Translations under genes and position numbers: made by a program
NCBI GenBank assembly: GCA_043744255.1
Contig: JAYTVA010000096.1
Location: 1-60,047 of the forward strand
Direction: 5' to 3'
Length of the DNA: 60,047 nt
From: UKL13-2 sp043744255
GTDB taxonomy: Bacteria; Pseudomonadota; Gammaproteobacteria; Burkholderiales; Usitatibacteraceae
Notes under the pieces: model-generated
What the model saw: only the letters and a program-made list of their open reading frames with translations
Told to the model about the DNA's origin: nothing
Databases searched by the model: none
Shown: positions 17,039 to 25,573 of the stretch, piece by piece
Layout of the letters: every line of letters begins with the position of its first letter
Numbering within the stretch: position 1 is the stretch's first letter

Positions 17039-18138
17039 GTTGGCGTCCGCCCGCGCGGCAGCCTACAGAGTACCGCTGTGCCGCTCCCCATGTGATATTC
17101 AGAGGCTGGGCTAACGATCAAGCTGGCACCGATCAGGGCGGCACGATTGGCCATGACGCGCAAACCCATGCCAGCGTTTTTTCCGGCGTTGCTTTGTGCA
17201 TTGGCGGCCATGCCGACGCCATCATCTTCAACAATCAAATCAATGGCAGTGGCCGAACCCAACAGGGAAATGTTGATACGGCGCGGTGCCGCATGTTTGA
17301 GCGCGTTGCGCAATGCCTCGTGGGCAATTCGAAACAAATGTGCAGCGGTCCCGGCATCCCCAACCAGCGTATCGCCCTCCTGCACGAAGCGACAAAGGAC
17401 ACCCGCCCCAGTGGCTTGATCGGCTATTTCCGCTAGTTTTTCACCCAGTTTTTCGGGCTCAATTTCTGACAACAAGAGGCCATGCGCTAGTTTGCGCGTC
17501 TTGTCTGCGCCTTCTTCAAGAAGCGCAACGATGGTTTCGGCACTGGCTGCCAAGCTGCTATTTTTTTCATTCAATCGTTGAGCCAACACTTGAGCCGCTA
17601 GCGCAGTACCAACAAGATGCTGGCAAATTTCGTCGTGCAGCTCATGCCCGATCACATTCCGCTCGCGTGAGCCGACCGCGAGCAATTCCGCCTCAAGCTG
17701 ACGACGGGTTCGTTCTGCATCCACCAACGCCACTGTGCGATCTTTGACGCGCTGCTCGAGCTGACGATTCAATGAGAAAAACGCGTCAAGAATCCAGATC
17801 AAAATCAAAAAAACTGGCAGCGCTGTCAATGCGTTCCACAAATTCCAGGTGGGCAAAATGTCGCCGTCATTGGCAACAAAGTCGCCAATCATGCGCAGGA
17901 CAACGCTGCCAACAGCAACCATCACAGCGGCGCGCCAGCCCAACCAGACAACGGCCAATATGACGGGGATGCAGTAGAACAGCAGCAGTGACACTTGAAT
18001 GCCGGTAACGTAGTCCGAGATGCCGATGACGATCATGGTCGCCAGGATGACGAGGAGTGCACGAGGCTTGTTTTGAACGGGAGCCCCGCTGATGATCGGC
18101 TGCAAAAAATCTGCAAGTTTTTGACGACTATTCTTCAC
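17035..18138 (-). CDS. NarX-type (HisKA_3) sensor histidine kinase
   Basis: This 367-residue sensor kinase has an N-terminal membrane domain of about four to five helices (roughly 27-120) with almost no periplasmic loop, so the signal is probably sensed in or at the membrane. A short coiled linker follows. The HisKA_3 phospho-acceptor block is ERNVIGHELHDEICQHLVG, with His168 the likely acceptor. The ATPase domain holds the N box (HEALRNALKHA) and G1 box (VEDDGVGM), with GMGLRVMANRAALIGA behind. It overlaps the response-regulator gene by four bases. No metal-binding motif is obvious, so the signal is unknown. Confidence 0.88.
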   Translation of the reverse strand: MKNSRQKLADFLQPIISGAPVQNKPRALLVILATMIVIGISDYVTGIQVSLLLFYCIPVILAVVWLGWRAAVMVAVGSVVLRMIGDFVANDGDILPTWNLWNALTALPVFLILIWILDAFFSLNRQLEQRVKDRTVALVDAERTRRQLEAELLAVGSRERNVIGHELHDEICQHLVGTALAAQVLAQRLNEKNSSLAASAETIVALLEEGADKTRKLAHGLLLSEIEPEKLGEKLAEIADQATGAGVLCRFVQEGDTLVGDAGTAAHLFRIAHEALRNALKHAAPRRINISLLGSATAIDLIVEDDGVGMAANAQSNAGKNAGMGLRVMANRAALIGASLIVSPASEYHMGSGTAVLCRLPRGRTPT

Positions 18139-18458
18139 GTTTGCGATTGGATTTTCGCCAAAATCGTTGGTGGTTTTGAATAAAGCGCGAGACGTAGATT
18201 CGCACGCCCAGCGGCACGCAATATTTTGCGGTCAAAAAAATCAACCTATCCGTCGCGAGCTACGCGCGGAAAATATTATCTGAAATCATAGGTCAATGTA
18301 GCCGCCAATGCCGCGCACGCAATTATTTTCGCTGGTTCAAACCGTTGTGGCGGGAGAAGTCGATTGTAAGGCTTGGGGCTGAGTTCGGCTGGCAGCGCTG
18401 GTAGCTGCTGCGCCGCGAATGCCCCAAACGTCCCAAACGCCGCACCAATACTAGCCTT
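18139..18458. other. Gap between the kinase gene and the second RND pump
   Basis: These 320 bases separate the kinase start (left) from the 3' end of the drug-type RND gene (right). The left half is AT-rich for this window (for example near 18220-18300) and must hold the promoter of the kinase-czc operon on the minus strand. I could not assign a convincing -35/-10 pair. No coding region or terminator with a T-tract was recognised. Confidence 0.4.
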
Positions 18459-21400
18459 TCAAGCATCCGTCTTCTTGTCCGCGAGCACCGGTTCTGCGCC
18501 GCCACCGGCACCGCGTGGTGTCGCGCCCTCGCCAAACACGCGCGACCCCCAGTGTCCCAGTGCATCCATGTAGGTGTACAACACCGGCACCACCACCAGC
18601 GTCAGCAGGGTCGAGCTGATGATGCCGCCGATCACCGCGTGCGCCATCGGCGACTGCTGCTCCGAGCCGGGGCCGAGGGCGAGAGCCAACGGCATCATGC
18701 CAAAAATCATCGCGGCGGTGGTCATCAGAATCGGGCGTAGTCGCACTTGACCGGCGTTGAGAATCGCGTCGTCGCGCGACATGCCTTCGCGCAAACTTTG
18801 GTTCGTAAAGTCCACTAATAAAATCGCGTTTTTGGTGACCAGACCCATCAGCATGATGAAGCCGATGATGGAAAAAATATTCAGGGTCGAACCGAAAATG
18901 GCCAGCGCCAAGAACACGCCGACCAGCGATAACGGCAGTGAGGCCATGATGGCAAGCGGCTGCAAGAAGCTGCCGAACTGCGACGCCAAGATGAAGTAAA
19001 TGAAAATCACCGCCAGCCCCAGCGCGGCGATTGCAAGCGCCAACGACTCCTGCATGTTTTGCGCCTCGCCGCGCTGATCGAAGCTGTAGCCTGGCGGCAG
19101 GGGAATCTGCGCTAACGCTTTGTCGATGGCGGGCGAGACTTCGCCGATTTTGAAGTCTTTTTCGATGCCGCCGACGATGCGGATTTGCCGCTGCAAATTG
19201 CGCCGCTGAATTTGTTTCTCCGCGAACGCGGGTTTGAAATCGGCGACTTGTCGCAATGGCACCATGCGCGGCGTCGCGTCGGCGTTGAACGAATAACTGG
19301 CGACGTAAATTTTATCGAGGTCCGCAATGCCCGCGCGCGCATCACGCGGCAAGCGCACGAGGATCTGATGATTTTCGCCGTCTGGTCCCTGCCACTGCCC
19401 CGCCTGCTCGCCGCCGATCAGCGCGCGCGTGGTCGCTGTGATCTGCGCCGTGCTCACGCCCAGATCGCTGGCAAGCTCGCGATTGATGGTGATGTCTAGC
19501 GTCGGGCTACTCGGCTTATATGAGCTTTCCAGATCAACGACGCCTTTGACCGCTTTCATTTTCTCCATCGCAAGTTTGGAAATACGATCCAACTCGTTGA
19601 TGTCAGGACCGAGAATGAATAGGCGAATCGGGCGATTCCAGCCGATGTTGATCTCGAGGCCCGCCACCTGCTTCAGGCGCGCACGCATCACGTCATCGAC
19701 TTCTTTGTTCGAGCGCTTGCGTGCGGTTTTGTTGACCAATTCAATATCAAACCACGCCTGCGTTTTGCCGACGTATTTCGAAATATTCATGATCTCCGGA
19801 ATTTCGCGCAGCGCGGCTTCCACTTGCTCGGCCTTGGTGGTGGTGTAACTGAGCGACGAACCAATCGGCGTTTGAATCGAGAGATTGGAATAGCCTTCGT
19901 CGTTTTGCGGCACAAACTCCGAGCCGATGAACGGCAACAAGCCAAAGCTGCCAACAAAAATTAGGAAGGCAATCACCAGCGTCAACACGCGATGCTTGAG
20001 CGCCGAACGCAACACCACGTCATAGGTGCGGTGTAGCCAATCAATGAACCTGGTCTGTAGATCCATCACAAACTTGATCGGCTGACGCTGCAGCCACTTG
20101 CCGGGTGGGTCTTTCCACACGCTCGACAACATCGGATCCAGCGTGAACGAAACAAACAACGACACCAGCACGGCCACCACCACGGTCACGCCGAACTGAT
20201 AAAAAAACTTGCCGATGATGCCGCCCATAAACGCCATCGGCAAAAACACCGCGACGATACAAAACGTGGTCGCCATCACGGCGAGGCCGATTTCATTGGT
20301 CGCTTCAAACGCCGCCTGCATGTGCGTCTTGCCCATCGCCAAATGTCGCACGATGTTTTCGCGCACCACAATCGCGTCGTCGATCAAAATGCCGATGGAC
20401 AGCGAAAGTGCTAACAACGTCATGAAGTTAAGCGTGAAGCCAAACGCGTAGAGTGCAATGAACGCCGCCAGCACCGAGATCGGTAGCGTCAAGCCAGTAA
20501 TCACCGTTGATCGCCACGAGTGCAAAAACAAGAACACGATCAAAATCGTCAACAGGCCGCCCTCGATGATCGTGTGCTTTACGTTGGTGACCGAATCTTT
20601 GATAAAGCGCGAGCGGTCAAAGGTGACCTCTAGGCGAATGTCTGGGGGCAAAGTCTTTTTCAGTTCGGCAATTTTTGCGCGCACGGATTCGGCGATCTCC
20701 AAGGTATTGGCCGCGCGAATTTTGCGAATCTGAATCGAGATGGAGCGCTTGCCGTTGACCGTGGCTATCGAGCTTTCTTCGCGCTGCGTGTCCTTGATTT
20801 CTGCCAGCTGGCCGAGCGTGATCGCGGTGCTGTTCGCCGCCGAGCCACGGCGGGCGACGATGATGCGTTCAAAATCTTCCGGCGCGCGAATTTTGCCTTG
20901 CACACGCACCAAGCGCTCGGTGCGATCTGCAGTCAGCGTACCGGCGGCCGCGTCTTGATTCTCCGCACGAATCGCGCCCACCACCGCATCAATACCCACA
21001 CCATACGCGGCCATTTTGTCCGGCTTTAACAGAATCGCAAGTTCGCGGGTCACGTCGCCCTGCACCTCGATATTGCCCACGCCCGCCGCGCCCTGCATGC
21101 GCTTCACAATCAGCCGATCAGCGAGGTCGGATAACTCACGGAGGCTCCGTGAATCCGATTGCAGCGAGAGATAAATAATCGGCTGATCGTTATCGTTGTC
21201 CGCGCGCGTCACCAAGGACTCGCCAACATCGCGATTGAATTGGCCGCGCGTGGCGGCGACCTTGTCGCGCACATCCTGCACGCCCGCTTTTACGTCGGCG
21301 TTGAGTTCAAATTCAACGGTGACATTCGAGCCGCCTTCACGCGAGGTCGAGTAAATGTTTTTGACGTTGCTGATAGTGTTGACGGCTTCTTCAATTTTGC

Positions 21401-21593
21401 GCGTCACATCTTGCTCGACCGCTTCGGCTGATGCGCCGGGGTAGGGCGTCCACACGTTCGCGATCGGGAAGCTGATGTCGGGCATCTGCTCGACCGACAG
21501 ACGCTGATACGAGAAAAGACCCAACACCATGATCGCTGCCATCATCATGGTGGCGAACACGGGGTTGTTGATGCTGACGCGGGTGAACCACAT
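18459..21593 (-). CDS. RND multidrug/solvent efflux permease (HAE-1 class)
   Basis: This 1,044-residue inner-membrane RND pump has 12 helices and two large periplasmic loops. The N-terminus (MWFTRVSINNPVFATMMMAA) and LSVEQMPDISFPIANVWTPY are typical of the hydrophobic/amphiphilic compound exporters. LALSLSIGILIDDAIVVREN near 400 carries the proton-relay Asp pair of AcrB relatives, without the pattern of the metal pumps. LEINIGWNRPIRLFILGPDI in the second half matches the subgroup often annotated as OqxB/MdtB-like. It starts 10 bases after its adaptor gene. The substrate is unknown, and no outer-membrane partner is next to it. Confidence 0.9.
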   Translation of the reverse strand: MWFTRVSINNPVFATMMMAAIMVLGLFSYQRLSVEQMPDISFPIANVWTPYPGASAEAVEQDVTRKIEEAVNTISNVKNIYSTSREGGSNVTVEFELNADVKAGVQDVRDKVAATRGQFNRDVGESLVTRADNDNDQPIIYLSLQSDSRSLRELSDLADRLIVKRMQGAAGVGNIEVQGDVTRELAILLKPDKMAAYGVGIDAVVGAIRAENQDAAAGTLTADRTERLVRVQGKIRAPEDFERIIVARRGSAANSTAITLGQLAEIKDTQREESSIATVNGKRSISIQIRKIRAANTLEIAESVRAKIAELKKTLPPDIRLEVTFDRSRFIKDSVTNVKHTIIEGGLLTILIVFLFLHSWRSTVITGLTLPISVLAAFIALYAFGFTLNFMTLLALSLSIGILIDDAIVVRENIVRHLAMGKTHMQAAFEATNEIGLAVMATTFCIVAVFLPMAFMGGIIGKFFYQFGVTVVVAVLVSLFVSFTLDPMLSSVWKDPPGKWLQRQPIKFVMDLQTRFIDWLHRTYDVVLRSALKHRVLTLVIAFLIFVGSFGLLPFIGSEFVPQNDEGYSNLSIQTPIGSSLSYTTTKAEQVEAALREIPEIMNISKYVGKTQAWFDIELVNKTARKRSNKEVDDVMRARLKQVAGLEINIGWNRPIRLFILGPDINELDRISKLAMEKMKAVKGVVDLESSYKPSSPTLDITINRELASDLGVSTAQITATTRALIGGEQAGQWQGPDGENHQILVRLPRDARAGIADLDKIYVASYSFNADATPRMVPLRQVADFKPAFAEKQIQRRNLQRQIRIVGGIEKDFKIGEVSPAIDKALAQIPLPPGYSFDQRGEAQNMQESLALAIAALGLAVIFIYFILASQFGSFLQPLAIMASLPLSLVGVFLALAIFGSTLNIFSIIGFIMLMGLVTKNAILLVDFTNQSLREGMSRDDAILNAGQVRLRPILMTTAAMIFGMMPLALALGPGSEQQSPMAHAVIGGIISSTLLTLVVVPVLYTYMDALGHWGSRVFGEGATPRGAGGGAEPVLADKKTDA

Positions 21594-21603
21594 GGCGCGC
21601 TCC

Positions 21604-22809
21604 CTATCCCTTGGTGGCGAGGCTTGGTTTTTCAGGGGTGGCCGCCGATTTCAGTTTCGCAATCGAGCCTACCTTCATATCCTCGGCCTTCACAATCACG
21701 ACATCCACGGTGGCGTCGATTCCTTCGCGTACTTCGGTGACGGCAAGATCAGCATTTTTATTGCCGGTAGTGATTGGCCGACGACCAATCTTGCCGTCTT
21801 TGACGATGAACACGAACGACTGCCCGCCCTCCGTCTGAATCGCTGAGCTTGGCAGCGTATTGGTTTTTCCCTTTGCTGAGGTCGTCAATAGCCCAGTGGC
21901 AAACATGCCGCCTTTGAGCGCCGCATCACGATTCGGAATCGCGACGAACACCGAGATCGCGCGCGAGCCTGCTTCCGCCGACGGGCTGATGCGCTCGACC
22001 TGGCCGGTGAATTCGCGATTCACAAAGCCATCGACCTTGAATGAAATCTCTTGGCCGATTTTCACGTTGGGAATTTCGGACACCGGCACCATCGCTTCGA
22101 GTTCTAGTTTTGATAAATCCACGAGCTGCACCACCGGCGAATCCGCGCCGACTTTCTCGCCAATATTCACCACACGTTTGGCGATCACGCCAGCGAATGG
22201 TGCCCGAATCACCGCGTCAGATAGGGCTTTCCGAGCAATCGATGCTTGCGCGTCGGCCGCGCGCACGTTGGCCGTAATCACGCTCACCGAGTTGGCGACG
22301 GCATCAAACGCGTTCTGTGAAATGAAGCCCTTGCTCAATAGTTGTTTGTTGTTGGTTTCGTTTTTGTTCGCAAGATCGAGGCGCGCACGCGCTTCGGCCA
22401 CGGCGGCGTTGGCGGCATCGAGCTGCGCCTGTAGGTCGCGGGTATCAAGTGTGGCGAGCGTGGCACCAGCGACGACGGTATCGCCATCGCGCACATTCAC
22501 CCGCATCACTTCGCCGGGCACTTTCGATTTGACGATGGCCTGCAACACGGGACGTACGCTGCCCGACACCGGAATCGGTTGCGCCAACTCACGTGCGGTC
22601 AGTCGCGCTAGGTCGGCGGTGGCAAATTCAAATACCTTCACTTCATCCGGCTTCTTTTCTTCTTTCTTCGCTGACGTACTGCGCCACGCGATGAGTGCGC
22701 CCGCAGAGAGCGCCAGCGTCAGTGCGGCGACCGTCCATTTCACCCACGTGCGACGCAGGACGGGCTGCTCGTAACCGGGGGAGTTTGCGTCAACTGAAGA
22801 AATTGGCAT
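21604..22809 (-). CDS. RND efflux periplasmic adaptor subunit
   Basis: This 401-residue membrane fusion protein has a single N-terminal helix (VKWTVAALTLALSAGALIAW), so it is anchored by a transmembrane segment rather than a lipid. The lipoyl halves are GEVMRVNVRDGDTVVAGATL and IRAPFAGVIAKRVVNIGEKV, flanking a coiled coil at about 140-200. The barrel and membrane-proximal domains follow. It couples the RND pump encoded 10 bases downstream to an outer-membrane channel encoded elsewhere. The upstream gap to gluQ (139 bases) must contain the promoter. Confidence 0.88.
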   Translation of the reverse strand: MPISSVDANSPGYEQPVLRRTWVKWTVAALTLALSAGALIAWRSTSAKKEEKKPDEVKVFEFATADLARLTARELAQPIPVSGSVRPVLQAIVKSKVPGEVMRVNVRDGDTVVAGATLATLDTRDLQAQLDAANAAVAEARARLDLANKNETNNKQLLSKGFISQNAFDAVANSVSVITANVRAADAQASIARKALSDAVIRAPFAGVIAKRVVNIGEKVGADSPVVQLVDLSKLELEAMVPVSEIPNVKIGQEISFKVDGFVNREFTGQVERISPSAEAGSRAISVFVAIPNRDAALKGGMFATGLLTTSAKGKTNTLPSSAIQTEGGQSFVFIVKDGKIGRRPITTGNKNADLAVTEVREGIDATVDVVIVKAEDMKVGSIAKLKSAATPEKPSLATKG

Positions 22810-22948
22810 GGTTTGGGTGGCCGGTGAGGGCGATGAGAAGTGGAATGGTGGCAGTCTGCTAGTTTGCGCGACGAATCACCAATTGGATGCGACGAAACGC
22901 GTAACCCGAATCGTTGATCGCGCGTTTCGCCGATGGATTGCAGTGCAG

Positions 22949-23827
22949 CTAGCGCAAGATGCTGCGAACGCGCGGAATCGCCTCCGCACGCCAATGGCGG
23001 ATGGCAAAGTCGAGCAACGCAGGCATTTCACCTGCCGGGGCGATGGGCTGCCCCAACAACTGCAAGGCCTCCCGCATCGTCTGCAACGCATCGTGCGCAT
23101 TGATGCCGGGTGCCAAGGTCTGCTTGGACAATTTTTGCCCAGCTCCGTTCGCCACCACCGGGATGTGCAGGTAGCTCGGCGTGTTCACGCCCAGTAAGGT
23201 CTGCAAATAAATTTGCCGCGCGGTCGAATCAATCAAATCCGCACCGCGCACCACATGCGTCACACCTTGGTCAGCATCGTCCACCACGACCGCGAGCTGA
23301 TAAGCAAACAAACCATCGCGCCGCTTCACAATGAAATCGCCGATCTCGGTCGCGATGGACTGCGTGCACGCGCCGTGCACACGATCCGTAAACGCAATGG
23401 GTGTCGCGTCACAACGCACGCGGATCGCGGCATTCGCGACCCACGGCGCATCGCGGCAGGTGCCCGAATACACCGGGCCTTCGATGCCGTGCAAGGCAGA
23501 ATCGGCGATCTCTTTACGTGAGCAGGTGCAGGTGTAGGTGTGTGTGCCGAGTTGCGCGAGCGCTTCGGCGTAACGCAATTTGCGCGACGACTGCACCATC
23601 ACCTCGCCATCCCACTTGAAACCAAATGCGGTGAGCGTACGCAAAATATCGTCCGCAAATTCCGGCTTGCAACGCGTCTCGTCCAGATCCTCCATCCGCA
23701 CCAACCACCAACCGCCATGCGCCTTAGCATCAAGAAAGCTCGCAAGCGCGGCCACCAGCGAGCCGAAATGCAGCGGGCCAGTGGGGGATGGCGCGAAGCG
23801 ACCGGTGTAGGATGGGGTTGTTACCAT
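22949..23827 (-). CDS. gluQ: Glutamyl-queuosine tRNA(Asp) synthetase
   Basis: This 292-residue enzyme is a shortened glutamyl-tRNA synthetase catalytic core that attaches glutamate to queuosine at position 34 of tRNA(Asp). The adenylate motifs are YTGRFAPSPTGPLHFGSLVA (HIGH-like) and KLSKQ (KMSKS-like). The zinc-binding Cys pattern is TCTCSRKEI with YSGTC. It lacks the anticodon-binding domain of a full GluRS, as expected. The start ATG 23827 is chosen because the family block begins at once; the longer frame to 23932 would run into the divergent gene. Only 26 bases separate its start from the DUF952 gene start on the other strand. Confidence 0.93.
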   Translation of the reverse strand: MVTTPSYTGRFAPSPTGPLHFGSLVAALASFLDAKAHGGWWLVRMEDLDETRCKPEFADDILRTLTAFGFKWDGEVMVQSSRKLRYAEALAQLGTHTYTCTCSRKEIADSALHGIEGPVYSGTCRDAPWVANAAIRVRCDATPIAFTDRVHGACTQSIATEIGDFIVKRRDGLFAYQLAVVVDDADQGVTHVVRGADLIDSTARQIYLQTLLGVNTPSYLHIPVVANGAGQKLSKQTLAPGINAHDALQTMREALQLLGQPIAPAGEMPALLDFAIRHWRAEAIPRVRSILR

Positions 23828-23853
23828 GAAGAAAAACCGAGAGGAGAACAGAG

Positions 23854-24204
23854 TTGATTTATCGCATCGCCTCGCGCGAAGACTGGCAGCGCGCCGAAGC
23901 CACCGGCCAATTTGCCAGCGCTGATTTGGCACTTGAAGGCTTCATTCACGCCTCCGAACTGCACCAAGTGCTACGCACCGCAGCACGATACTACAGCGAG
24001 CAGACGGGCTTGCTGCTACTCGAAATCGACGACACCATCCTCGGCGAAAAAGTGAAGCGCGAAGACATTACCGGGCGCGGGGAAAAATTTCCGCACGTGT
24101 ATGGCGCAATCCCGTTGTTAGCGGTCGTGCGGTGGTTTGAGTTTGTTGAAAGTGCAGGGGGATTCGCGCTGCCGGAATGCTTGGAACGCCGCGCTAGGTC
24201 TTGA
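23854..24204 (+). CDS. DUF952 family protein
   Basis: This 116-residue protein shows the DUF952 pattern: IYRIASREDWQRAEATGQF at the start, LALEGFIHASELHQVLRTA in the middle, LLLLEIDDTILGEKVKRED and FPHVYGAIPLLAVV towards the end. The family is uncharacterised; its fold is related to ADP-ribosyltransferase-like proteins, but no reaction is established. The start is a TTG seven bases after GAGGAG (23841-23846); no ATG fits the conserved N-terminus. It is divergent from gluQ with a very short gap. Its last codons overlap one copy of a direct repeat found again at 25473. Confidence 0.8.
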   Translation: MIYRIASREDWQRAEATGQFASADLALEGFIHASELHQVLRTAARYYSEQTGLLLLEIDDTILGEKVKREDITGRGEKFPHVYGAIPLLAVVRWFEFVESAGGFALPECLERRARS

Positions 24205-24219
24205 GTTTGCTTGGTGAAA
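24191..24219 (+). repeat. Imperfect 29-base direct repeat, left copy
   Basis: GCGCTAGGTCTTGAGTTTG followed by CTTGGTGAAA matches 25473-25501 at 25 of 29 positions in the same orientation. It overlaps the last codons of the DUF952 gene. Confidence 0.5.
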
Positions 24220-24426
24220 GGTAGATGTTGCGATTCAATCTGGCGATCACGCGTATCGAGAATCGGAAACCTCACGCCGAGTCGAAAGTCTTGCACATGA
24301 GAGGGACTCCACACTCAGTTCCGACTCCAAGGTCACGTTCCGATTCTGTGTTTTTGGGCGCATTTTTCTTGGCGACTTTAGGACAGTGGTGCGCCGAAGA
24401 ATGCATTGCGATGCATTTCGAGCAAG

Positions 24427-24966
24427 TCAGACCGCATGTGCTTTTTGCGAAGCGGTGAGTTGTTTTGCCATGACAACGCTTTGATAGTTTGTAAGGGGTC
24501 GCCAATCGCATGTGCCAACAATCGAATAGCCCCATGCGCGGTAGAGCGAGATTAGCGCTTCGGCTTGGGCGGCTGTGTCCAGAGCAATGCGCCGACACCC
24601 ACGAGCATAGGCATAGTCCAACGCAAAGTCATGCAGTTGCTTCCCTACACCCATGCCCTTGAAATCTGGATGTACGGCGAATTGCCCAAACGTCCAAGTT
24701 GTGGGGTCACGATAAAGTTCAACCTCCGAAGCCTCATTCGACTTACGCAGGGTGATAGTTGCGACTACACGTCCAAGCACTAGGCCGATGATTCCGATTC
24801 CTGCGGCGTATCGTTTGATCGTGTCCTCCACGGTTTGATGCGTACCCCAATACCGAAGGCCTTTGGCAGCGTGGGGCGCGTATGCGGCATGGATCAGCGT
24901 TGTCAGTGCGCCCATATCGTCGTCTGCGTCGATCTCGCGATACACAAGCTTACTCAACGTACTCAT
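24427..24966 (-). CDS. GNAT family N-acetyltransferase
   Basis: This 179-residue protein has the Gcn5-related acetyltransferase fold. Strand beta4 and the acetyl-CoA loop are seen as FGQFAVHPDFKGMGVGKQLH (the Q/R-x-x-G-x-G/A loop is KGMGVGKQL), followed by ALDTAAQAEALISLYRAWGY, the typical 'AxxFYxxxGF' end block. The acceptor is unknown. Its start codon lies only four bases beyond the stop of the truncated toxin remnant. The gene is probably monocistronic; no clear promoter was assigned. Confidence 0.82.
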   Translation of the reverse strand: MSTLSKLVYREIDADDDMGALTTLIHAAYAPHAAKGLRYWGTHQTVEDTIKRYAAGIGIIGLVLGRVVATITLRKSNEASEVELYRDPTTWTFGQFAVHPDFKGMGVGKQLHDFALDYAYARGCRRIALDTAAQAEALISLYRAWGYSIVGTCDWRPLTNYQSVVMAKQLTASQKAHAV

Positions 24967-24970
24967 GTGA

Positions 24971-25153
24971 TCAAGCGCTCAGCATAACTGGCACTGACGA
25001 CCGTATCGCCGGTTCCGTTTTTGATAGACCACAGCGCAGCAGCTCGCCGTTTTTAAGAGTTGCCCAGCCAAGCTCGTAAGCAGTGGAGATAGCATGACCC
25101 GTCAGAGCTTGCCGCAGCGGAACAGGTGTTCCTTGGTCAAACAAGACACGCAC
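24971..25153 (-). pseudogene. Truncated DUF5615-type (PIN-like) toxin
   Basis: The frame begins at GTG 25153 with RVLFDQGTPVPLRQALTGHA then ISTAYELGWATLKNGELL, the N-terminal half of DUF5615 PIN-like toxins that pair with DUF433 antitoxins. Family members are usually about 110-120 residues and continue with an Asp-rich nuclease half. Here only 60 codons remain, and the last 20 (RCGLSKTEPAIRSSVPVMLS) do not resemble the family in any frame. The remnant ends four bases before the GNAT gene, so the 3' half was probably lost by deletion. It is unlikely to be active. Confidence 0.7.
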
Positions 25154-25165
25154 CTATGCGGCCAA

Positions 25166-25374
25166 CTATGTAGACCCAGCCACGTGTTCGAGGACATGCC
25201 GAGCCTGAGACAAGGAAACGCCGGGAAACCACGCAATGAACTGATGGACAGAGCGTCTTCTTCGAGGTTTTCAAAAAGTGCGGCGACAGGAACCCGCGTG
25301 CCTCGAAAAACCCAAGCACCACTTACGCGATCAGGATCGCGTTCGACATCGGGACAGGAAGACCAATCAATCAT
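25166..25374 (-). pseudogene. Frameshifted DUF433 antitoxin
   Basis: From ATG 25374 the frame reads MIDWSSCPDVERDPDRVSGA then WVFRGTRVPVAALFENLEED, a normal DUF433 N-terminal half. At about 25250-25254 the match moves to another frame, which reads SVHQFIAWFPGVSLSQARHV then LEHVAGST and stops at 25166. Both halves together make a complete DUF433 protein, so a single missing base (or a sequencing error) separates them. In the unshifted frame the gene runs on to 25102 with unrelated sequence. It lies directly before the truncated DUF5615 toxin gene, the usual antitoxin-toxin order. Confidence 0.75.
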
Positions 25375-25472
25375 GGATAAATGGTAGCACTTTCGCTAAG
25401 GGGGAGAGGGAGACGGCTAACGGTGAAATCACCGGGGTCGCGGCTCTTGGCTGCGCTGCTTGGCGTGGACGA

Positions 25473-25501
25473 GCGCTAGGCGTTGAATTTGTTTGGTGAA
25501 A
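25473..25501 (+). repeat. Imperfect 29-base direct repeat, right copy
   Basis: GCGCTAGGCGTTGAATTTG followed by TTTGGTGAAA is the partner of 24191-24219. The two copies bracket the GNAT gene and the decayed toxin-antitoxin pair. Confidence 0.5.
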
Positions 25502-25573
25502 AATTCAGCAGGATAGGTTGTGAACCCTGCTCAACATGCAGTGTGCGCCGACAAGCGTGAACTGTTTCGAAAA

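Noticed and set aside
21860..22774. 304-codon plus-strand frame opposite the RND adaptor gene
   Set aside because: Ser/Arg/Ala-rich shadow of the adaptor; the minus-strand protein has clear domains.
24272..24598. Minus-strand frame of 108 codons between the DUF952 and GNAT genes
   Set aside because: It overlaps the GNAT gene in another frame, has no recognisable motif and no ribosome binding site.
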